Shown here: in pieces, positions 26,886 through 32,931 of the stretch
Numbering within the stretch: position 1 is the stretch's first letter
Layout: every line of letters begins with the position of its first letter
Source of the DNA: Wenzhouxiangella sp.
GTDB taxonomy: Bacteria; Pseudomonadota; Gammaproteobacteria; Xanthomonadales; Wenzhouxiangellaceae
DNA: 32,931 bases
Reading direction: 5' to 3'
NCBI GenBank assembly: GCA_007119095.1
Contig: SKQI01000034.1
Span: 1 to 32,931, forward strand
The notes under the pieces: generated by a model
The model's database searches: none
The model's input: the letters and a program-made list of their open reading frames with translations, nothing else
Told to the model about the DNA's origin: nothing
Made by a program: the position numbers and the translations under genes

Positions 26886-27452
26886 TGTCACCTGCCCGCG
26901 GGTCAGATCTTTGAGCGTAACGGACAGCGCATCCAGGTTCGTGAGCGGCAGCTCGATCTCCAGATCCAGTCCCTGTTCTCCGTAGCGCTCGCTGATTTTC
27001 TCGGCAGCAAACTGGGCAAGCAGCTGATGGGTGCGGTCGACATGCTCGAAGCCCAGGCAGATGCGCAAGCGTGTGGTTTCGATCAGGCGCTCGCGGCTGG
27101 CCTGGCGCAAGCACTCGGCAGCGGTGCCGCCATACGCTCGGGCCAGGCCGCCGGTGCCGAGCTTGACGCCGCCGAAATAGCGAATGACGACCACGCCGAC
27201 CTGATCAAGGTCCTGCCCCTCGATCGCTTGCAGAATCGGACGCCCGGCGGTGCCACCCGGCTCGCCGTCGTCATCGAAACGATACTGTTGGCCGCTTTTC
27301 CAGGCCCAGCAGTGGTGGTTGGCGCCGGCCTCGTGGACTTGTTCGAGAAACTGGCGCATGCCGGCTTCACTGGCATGACGCTCGGCCAGGGCAATGAACC
27401 GGGAGTGCTTGATCAGCGCCTCATGCCTGGCGGGAGCAGCCAGTGTCGACAT
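26862..27452 (-). CDS. YigZ/IMPACT family protein (UPF0029)
   Basis: KHSRFIALAERHASEAGMRQFLEQV..., DDGEPGGTAGRPILQAIEG, VVVIRYFGGVKLGTGGLARAYGGTA; start MSTLAAP at 27452 preferred to 27500. Confidence 0.9.
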   Translation of the reverse strand: MSTLAAPARHEALIKHSRFIALAERHASEAGMRQFLEQVHEAGANHHCWAWKSGQQYRFDDDGEPGGTAGRPILQAIEGQDLDQVGVVVIRYFGGVKLGTGGLARAYGGTAAECLRQASRERLIETTRLRICLGFEHVDRTHQLLAQFAAEKISERYGEQGLDLEIELPLTNLDALSVTLKDLTRGQVTLQQLDFA

Positions 27453-27457
27453 CTCGG

Positions 27458-28825
27458 TCACTGAATCCGGGCCTTGCGCGGTGCTGAGGTTACCTCGCAA
27501 TCAACTTCAAAATCACTCAGCAAGACATTGATTAATCTGCCTTCGATAAATTCACTTTTCCGGGTGAGCGCTTGTCCTTCAGGGGTTCTGACCACCGCAT
27601 AGCCGCGTTCCAGGACGCGCAGCGGGCTAACGTTGTCGAGATTGCGAACCAGTCCCTGCAGTTCACGTTGTTTCCGCTCCAACGCACTGTGGACGGCGCG
27701 CTGCAGCCTGCTTTCCAGTTCGCTCATGCGCTCGGTCAGTCGTTCCAGCTGTCTGCCGGGATGGCGCGCCTGTAGCCGCGCCCGGAGCCCCGACCAACGT
27801 TGCTGGCGATGATCCAGGGCGCGCTTCATTGCCTGCTGATTGCGCGCCTGGAGCTGTTCAAGCTGGACCCGGTGCTGATCAAGGCGTCTCCCCGGATCGC
27901 ACTGCAGCAGCCGGTGGCCGACCTGGTCGACCCGCTGGGAAAGACGGTCGAGGTGCTGGTGGGTTGCCTTCAGCAGGCGCTTGTCCAGGCGCGATAGCTG
28001 TTGGTGCAGGGCAGGGCCGTCGGGGCTGACCGCTGTGGCCGCTGCGGTCGGCGTGGCTGCCCGCAAATCGGCCACAAAGTCGGCGATGGTGAAATCGGTT
28101 TCGTGGCCGACCGCGCTGACGATGGGTGTTTTGGCTGCCGCGATCGCCCTGGCCAGTGCTTCATCATTGAAGGCCCACAGATCTTCCAGTGAGCCGCCGC
28201 CGCGACCGATGATCAGAACATCGGCCCAGCCATGAGCGTCGGCCGCCTGCAGCGCCTTCAGCAATTCGCCTGCCGCCTGTTCCCCCTGCACGGGGCTCGG
28301 ATAAAGGCGCACCTTGGCGACCGGCCAGCGTTGGCCGAGAACGCGCAGCATGTCTTGCAATGCCGCCCCGCTGGGAGAGGTGATCAGGCCAATGCGCCCA
28401 GGCCAGTCGGGCAGTGCCTGTTTTCGGGTGGGGTCGAACAAACCTTCGGCGTCGAGTTTTTTCTTCAGCGCTTCGAAAGCGCGGGCCAGCATGCCGGCAC
28501 CGGCCTCCAGCATGCCGTCGGCGATGAGCTGGTAATCACCGCGGGCTTCATAAAGGCTAAGCCGGCCCCGCACCACCACTTCCTGGCCATTTTCCGGGCG
28601 AAAACCCAGGCCGGCGGCGTGTCCGCGAAACAGGGCGCAGCGAATCTGGGCGCGGTTGTCTTTTAGGGTGAAGTAAAGATGGCCGGAAGCTGGTCGAGCC
28701 AGGTTGGAAATCTCGGCTTGGATCCACAGTCTCGGGAATCCGGCTTCGAGATGCAGACGTACTTCCTGGTTCAGTTCCGATGGGGCGTAGACGTGGCTTT
28801 CCGGGCCTGGGGGCTGAATCGGCAT
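27458..28825 (-). CDS. xseA: Exodeoxyribonuclease VII large subunit
   Basis: 455 aa; LWIQAEISNLARPASGHLYFTLKDNRAQIRCALF, IIGRGGGSLEDLWAFNDE, SAVGHETDFTIADFVADLRAATPTAAA. Confidence 0.96.
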   Translation of the reverse strand: MPIQPPGPESHVYAPSELNQEVRLHLEAGFPRLWIQAEISNLARPASGHLYFTLKDNRAQIRCALFRGHAAGLGFRPENGQEVVVRGRLSLYEARGDYQLIADGMLEAGAGMLARAFEALKKKLDAEGLFDPTRKQALPDWPGRIGLITSPSGAALQDMLRVLGQRWPVAKVRLYPSPVQGEQAAGELLKALQAADAHGWADVLIIGRGGGSLEDLWAFNDEALARAIAAAKTPIVSAVGHETDFTIADFVADLRAATPTAAATAVSPDGPALHQQLSRLDKRLLKATHQHLDRLSQRVDQVGHRLLQCDPGRRLDQHRVQLEQLQARNQQAMKRALDHRQQRWSGLRARLQARHPGRQLERLTERMSELESRLQRAVHSALERKQRELQGLVRNLDNVSPLRVLERGYAVVRTPEGQALTRKSEFIEGRLINVLLSDFEVDCEVTSAPRKARIQ

Positions 28826-28926
28826 CGATCAATTATAGGCGTTCGCGATTGCAGCGCGGCCATCTCGACGGGTGGGCCCTGAGTTATCCTGTGCGCCTGT
28901 CTTTCGAAATTGCCCAGACCGCATAA

Positions 28927-30474
28927 ATGACTGATTCCAATGAAACATCAGACACCCATCGCCTGATTCTTCGCCAGACCAGGGTGGAAGACTACGCCGA
29001 TATCGCCGAGATCATGGATCGCGTCTATCCCGGCGGGCTGGAAGGTGCCTGGACTGAAGCCCAGTTTGAATCGCAGATCCTGCGATTTCCGGAGGGGCAG
29101 ATCTGCATCGAGGACAACGGCAAGGTCGTAGCAGCGGCCATTTCCCTGATCGTCAAGTACAGCCGCTGGGGGCAGGATCACCGCTACTGGGATATCGTCG
29201 GCAACGGTTACCTGACCACCCACGACCCCAAGGGGGACGTGCTCTACGGTGTCGATATCTTCGTTCACCCCGATTACCGCGATCTGCGTCTCGGCCGGCG
29301 ACTCTACGATGCCCGAAAGGAGCTGTGTGAGCGGCTGAACCTGCGTGGCATCGTGGTCGGCGGCCGAATCCCCGGTTACCACAAGGTAGCCGACGAATTG
29401 ACGCCGCAGCAATACGTGGCCAAGGTGCGGTCGCGCGAGCTTACTGATCCCATCCTGACCTTTCAGCTCGCCAACGATTTCCAGGTAAGGCGCATCGTTC
29501 GGGACTATCTGCCCAAAGACGAGGCATCGGCCGGGTTTGCGACCCTGCTTGAGTGGGTGAATATTTATTTCGAAGAGCCGACCAAGGGCATTACCGGGGG
29601 GCGGCCGTCGGATGTGCGTATTGGCGCCGTTCAGTGGCAGATGCGGCCGACCCGCTCACTGGAGGATCTGTTCTCCCAGATTGAGTATTTCGTCGATGCG
29701 GTGTCAGGCTACCAGGCTGACGTGGTCCTTTTTCCCGAGTTCTTCAACGGCCCGCTGATGGCGCCCTGGAATGATCAGGGGCCGGCTGAGGCGGTGCGGC
29801 AGCTGGCCGGCTATACCGAGGCAATTCGTGACGAGATGCTCAAGTACGCGGTCAGCTATAACATCAATATCATCGCCGGGTCCATGCCCGAATACGACGG
29901 CGAGCATTTGCGCAATGTCTGTTACCTGCTGCGCCGTGACGGCAGCTGGGACCGCCAGTACAAGGTTCATGTCACCCCCGACGAGGTCAGCTATTGGGGC
30001 TTGACCGGCGGTGACAAGGTCAAGGTGTTCGACACTGACTTCGGCAAGGTCGGCATTCTGATCTGCTACGACGTGGAGTTCCCGGAACTGCCGCGATTGA
30101 TGGCAGAAGAGGGTATGCACATCCTGTTTGTTCCTTACTGGACGGATACCAAGAATGCCTACCTGCGGGTTCGCCGCTGCGCCCAGGCCAGGGCGATCGA
30201 AAATGAATGTTACGTGGTAATTACCGGCTCAGTCGGCAACCTGCCTCGGGTGGAGAATATGGATATGCAGTATTCGCAAGCTGCGGTATTCACCCCGTCA
30301 GACTTCGCTTTTCCCCACGATGCGATTGCCCACGAGGCTACGCCGAACACGGAGACCATGCTGATCGCGGACCTCGACCTGGACAACCTGCGCGAAATCC
30401 GCTCACATGGCTCGGTGCGCAATCTCAAGGATCGCAGACTCGATCTGTTCGAGCTACGCTGGCGGGAAAAATGA
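28927..30474 (+). CDS. Fused GNAT-family acetyltransferase / nitrilase-superfamily carbon-nitrogen hydrolase
   Basis: 515 aa; N-terminal GNAT (VYGVDIFVHPDYRDLRLGRRLYDARKELCERLNLRGIVVGGRIPGY), C-terminal nitrilase with candidate Glu (LFPEFFNG), Lys (YKVHVTPDE), Cys (ILICYDVEFPELPR) triad. Confidence 0.9.
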   Translation: MTDSNETSDTHRLILRQTRVEDYADIAEIMDRVYPGGLEGAWTEAQFESQILRFPEGQICIEDNGKVVAAAISLIVKYSRWGQDHRYWDIVGNGYLTTHDPKGDVLYGVDIFVHPDYRDLRLGRRLYDARKELCERLNLRGIVVGGRIPGYHKVADELTPQQYVAKVRSRELTDPILTFQLANDFQVRRIVRDYLPKDEASAGFATLLEWVNIYFEEPTKGITGGRPSDVRIGAVQWQMRPTRSLEDLFSQIEYFVDAVSGYQADVVLFPEFFNGPLMAPWNDQGPAEAVRQLAGYTEAIRDEMLKYAVSYNINIIAGSMPEYDGEHLRNVCYLLRRDGSWDRQYKVHVTPDEVSYWGLTGGDKVKVFDTDFGKVGILICYDVEFPELPRLMAEEGMHILFVPYWTDTKNAYLRVRRCAQARAIENECYVVITGSVGNLPRVENMDMQYSQAAVFTPSDFAFPHDAIAHEATPNTETMLIADLDLDNLREIRSHGSVRNLKDRRLDLFELRWREK

Positions 30475-30545
30475 GCGCTTGCCAGCCTGGCGTAACTTGC
30501 GGCTGTTATGATGAAGACGGGTTTAAACGAGAGAGGCTTGGTGAA

Positions 30546-30881
30546 ATGTGGTCTGAACTGATTGCCGTGGTGATCGGATTGTTGATCGGTGCTGTAGGCG
30601 CGTGGGTATGGTTGAAAAAGCGCGGCGGCCCGAGCGGCTCGGTCGAGCAGCTGCAGCAGGAAAACGCTCGCTTCCGCGAAGAAGTCAACGAGCACTTCGT
30701 GCAAACTGCCGAGCTCATCAACCAACTGACCGATAGCTACAAGGCCGTGTTTGACCACTTGAGCGACGGTGCCGACAAGCTGGTTGATACAGATACCTTG
30801 CGCGAGCGGATGCCGCGAGTCACCAGCCAGGAAGTGCGTCTGAAGCATATTGGCGCACCGCAGGAAGACAAAACGGATTAA
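30546..30881 (+). CDS. YhcB/DUF1043 (ZapG-like) membrane protein
   Basis: MWSELIAVVIGLLIGAVGAWVWLKKRGG then coiled coil ENARFREEVNEHFVQTAELINQLTDSYKAVFDHLSDGADKLV; start ATG 30546 inside ORF 30207-30881. Confidence 0.85.
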   Translation: MWSELIAVVIGLLIGAVGAWVWLKKRGGPSGSVEQLQQENARFREEVNEHFVQTAELINQLTDSYKAVFDHLSDGADKLVDTDTLRERMPRVTSQEVRLKHIGAPQEDKTD

Positions 30882-30889
30882 CTGGATAA

Positions 30890-30908
30890 CTCAGGGCACT
30901 ACCCTGAG
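30890..30908. terminator. Hairpin at the convergent ends of yhcB-like and PQQ dehydrogenase genes
   Basis: CTCAGGG-cacta-CCCTGAG perfect 7-bp stem, containing the PQQ dehydrogenase stop codon; no strong T tract. Confidence 0.4.
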
Positions 30909-31979
30909 GACCTCGCCGTCGAAGTGGTCGGTGAGAATGTACAGGGCGCCGTCAGGGCCGACCTGCACATCGCGCAGCCGTCGGTTGATGTCCAGATCCA
31001 GTGTCTCTTCGGAGACCACCTCACTGCCATCTAGCTGGATACGGCGGATAGAACGGTCAACCAGGCTGGAAACCAGCAAGTCACCGTCCCAGCCCTGAAA
31101 AAGGCTGCCGCGATACTGGCTCATGCCTGCTGGCGCGATTGACGGCGTCCAGTCGATCTTCGGGTCTTCCATGCCGGGCCGCGAGGTGTAGGGGGTGATT
31201 CTGGCGCCGGAGTAATCGACGCCGTGGGTGGCCACCGGCCATCCATAGTTGGCCCCGGGCTTGATCAGGTTGAGTTCGTCGCCGCCGCGGGGGCCATGTT
31301 CGTGCGACCAGATCAACCCGGTTTCGTTGTCAAATACAATGCCCTGGGGGTTACGATGGCCGTAGCTGAAGATTTCGGCCAAGGCCCCGCGCTGGTTGAC
31401 GAAAGGGTTATCCCCCGGCACGCTGCCGTCACGGTTCAGGCGCACGATGGTGCCCGTGTGATTGTCGAGCTTTTGTGCCTGTTCGCGATAGTCGAAGGCA
31501 TCTCCCAGGGTCAGCAACAGGGTGCCGTCGTCAAGAAAGGCCACGCGGGCGCCGTAGTGGACCGGCCGGTTGCGGGCCGGTTCAGCGGTAAACAAGACTT
31601 GATTGTCGACCCAGCGCATGCCATCGAGCCGACCCCGGACAAGACGCGTTGCGCTGCCTCGGCGGTCGCCATGGGCCAAGGTCAGGTAAATCCAGCCGTT
31701 GTCGGCAAAATCCGGGTCAAGGACGACTTCCATCAAGCCTCCCTGGGCGGCGACGTAAGCCTCGGGGACATCAGCTACCGGATCGGGAAGCAGTTCTCCG
31801 TCCCGGATCACCCGCAGCCTGCCGGCGCGCTCGGTGACCAGCATCCGTCCATCAGGCAAAAAGGCAATGGACCAGGGATGTTCGAGTCCTTCGGCAATCG
31901 TGTCGATCTGGAAGGCGCTGGCTGGTTGCCAGAACATCAGGGCTAGCAGCAGGAACAGCAGTCGGCGCGAAACAGTCAT
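30891..31979 (-). CDS. PQQ-dependent sugar dehydrogenase (YliI/Asd-like)
   Basis: Signal peptide MTVSRRLLFLLLALMFWQPASAF; TIAEGLEHPWSIAFLPDGRMLVTERAGRLRVI, YGHRNPQGIVFD, WSHEHGPRGGDELNLIKPGANYGWP. Alternative start 32012. Confidence 0.92.
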   Translation of the reverse strand: MTVSRRLLFLLLALMFWQPASAFQIDTIAEGLEHPWSIAFLPDGRMLVTERAGRLRVIRDGELLPDPVADVPEAYVAAQGGLMEVVLDPDFADNGWIYLTLAHGDRRGSATRLVRGRLDGMRWVDNQVLFTAEPARNRPVHYGARVAFLDDGTLLLTLGDAFDYREQAQKLDNHTGTIVRLNRDGSVPGDNPFVNQRGALAEIFSYGHRNPQGIVFDNETGLIWSHEHGPRGGDELNLIKPGANYGWPVATHGVDYSGARITPYTSRPGMEDPKIDWTPSIAPAGMSQYRGSLFQGWDGDLLVSSLVDRSIRRIQLDGSEVVSEETLDLDINRRLRDVQVGPDGALYILTDHFDGEVLRVVP

Positions 31980-32069
31980 CGAAAGCTCCGAGTTATCGAG
32001 AGATGCCGCCACGATAACTCAAAGCGGGTAAGCTGACTGCAAGTATCCGCTGGTCAACGGTGATCCTGT

Positions 32070-32507
32070 ATGCAAACAATTCGATGGTTGGGGGGCTTTT
32101 TTGCCGGGGTAGTGGTCGCAGCCGGGCTGGGAAGCATCTTTCAGACTCAGTACAACCTGTCCCGAATCGCTGCGCTGGGCGAGCCCATGCCACTGTCGCT
32201 GCGCCTGTCGACAATGCTCCAGGACCTGGTCCATTTTGCGCCGATCTACGCGATTATCGTGGCCGCGGGCTTTCTGATCGCGTTTGCTGTTGCCGGATTG
32301 TTGTCTGGCGTATTCAGAACGTACCGTATTCTGCTTTATCCTGCGGCGGGCTTCACTGCCATCGTCGCAGCCCTGCTGATCATGTCGGCGATGCTGCCGG
32401 TTACCGCCATCAGCGCCGCCCGCTCAGGCTTCGGCCTGCTGTTCCTGGCCGTGTTCGGTGCCCTGGGCGCCTGGCTCCACGCCCGCATCACCGACAAAAC
32501 GGCCTGA
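32070..32507 (+). CDS. Hypothetical integral membrane protein
   Basis: 145 aa with about four hydrophobic segments; divergent from the PQQ dehydrogenase. Confidence 0.65.
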   Translation: MQTIRWLGGFFAGVVVAAGLGSIFQTQYNLSRIAALGEPMPLSLRLSTMLQDLVHFAPIYAIIVAAGFLIAFAVAGLLSGVFRTYRILLYPAAGFTAIVAALLIMSAMLPVTAISAARSGFGLLFLAVFGALGAWLHARITDKTA

Positions 32508-32931
32508 TCTGGTACCAGCGCCGGCACCGAAACCGCTGCTCGCAGCCGTTGAGCTGGCGCTGGTAGGTTAGGGCTCGGGCATCGACCCGGCTGGCGATTG
32601 ACTGCAGCTGGCGATTGTTTCGCCAGCCGCCACGCTGGTAGCCGGTGTGCCCCTCGTGGTAGGCCAGGTAAAGGTTGTAAGCGTCATTCTTCGCCAGGCC
32701 CAGGCGGCGATGGCTGACATCGTTGTACCAACCGATGAAATCCAGCGCGTCGGCCATGTTGCTGCGCCGGGCGCGGCGGTTGCCGGTGGCTTGCTGGTAA
32801 TCAGACCAGGCCGGATCCTGGGCCTGGGCGTATCCTCGGGCGGAAGATGGGCGCCGACCGGGGATGACACCGAGAATACGTCGACGCTCAGGCCGCACCC
32901 TGGCGCGAAACGACGACTCCTGCTGAACAAA
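32488..32931 (-). CDS. Lytic transglycosylase SLT-domain protein, C-terminal part; runs off the right edge
   Basis: GYAQAQDPAWSDYQQATGNRRARRSNMADALDFIGWYNDVSHRRLGLAKNDAYNLYLAYHEGHTGYQRGGW; reading frame stays open to the edge. Confidence 0.75.
   Translation of the reverse strand, partial: FVQQESSFRARVRPERRRILGVIPGRRPSSARGYAQAQDPAWSDYQQATGNRRARRSNMADALDFIGWYNDVSHRRLGLAKNDAYNLYLAYHEGHTGYQRGGWRNNRQLQSIASRVDARALTYQRQLNGCEQRFRCRRWYQIRPFCR

Noticed and set aside
1-32931. Search for tRNA/rRNA genes, transposases, integrases, toxin-antitoxin or defence genes
   Set aside because: None found by eye in the translations or sequence; I do not claim any.

Overview
This 32.9 kb window looks like a gammaproteobacterial chromosome segment. 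It is GC-rich and gene-dense, with mostly housekeeping or metabolic genes; the taxon is a guess from gene content. I see no tRNA, rRNA, CRISPR array, transposase or phage gene. Left to right it contains: a minus-strand run of tgpA-like (partial), DUF58, moxR, phhB and phhA; a divergent FAD-dependent oxidoreductase; prpB-prpC; DUF502, a PspB-like small protein and an M14/AstE-like hydrolase on the minus strand; a Gld-type ABC operon (ATPase, permease, GldG-like, DUF4340); an oxyR-like LysR gene; ahpC and ahpD; a hotdog thioesterase; a CHASE-GGDEF diguanylate cyclase; a YfcC-family transporter; rlmE-ftsH-folP-glmM; a 2OG-Fe(II) dioxygenase; YigZ/IMPACT and xseA on the minus strand; a GNAT-nitrilase fusion; a YhcB-like protein; a PQQ-dependent sugar dehydrogenase; a small membrane protein; and a partial lytic transglycosylase. 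No obvious new multi-gene defence or mobile system is visible. The best second-look signals are non-coding: (i) two tandem CTAG-rich 16-bp palindromes at 5660-5695 ahead of prpB; (ii) three successive inverted repeats upstream of ahpC, including a terminator-like hairpin only 27 nt before its start codon; (iii) a nested ~140-bp inverted repeat at 7917-8056; (iv) two palindromes in the short phhA/oxidoreductase divergent spacer. Also notable are the tight phhAB-moxR-DUF58-tgpA arrangement and several convergent gene pairs overlapping at their 3' ends. All family assignments are from reading the supplied translations; no searches were run.
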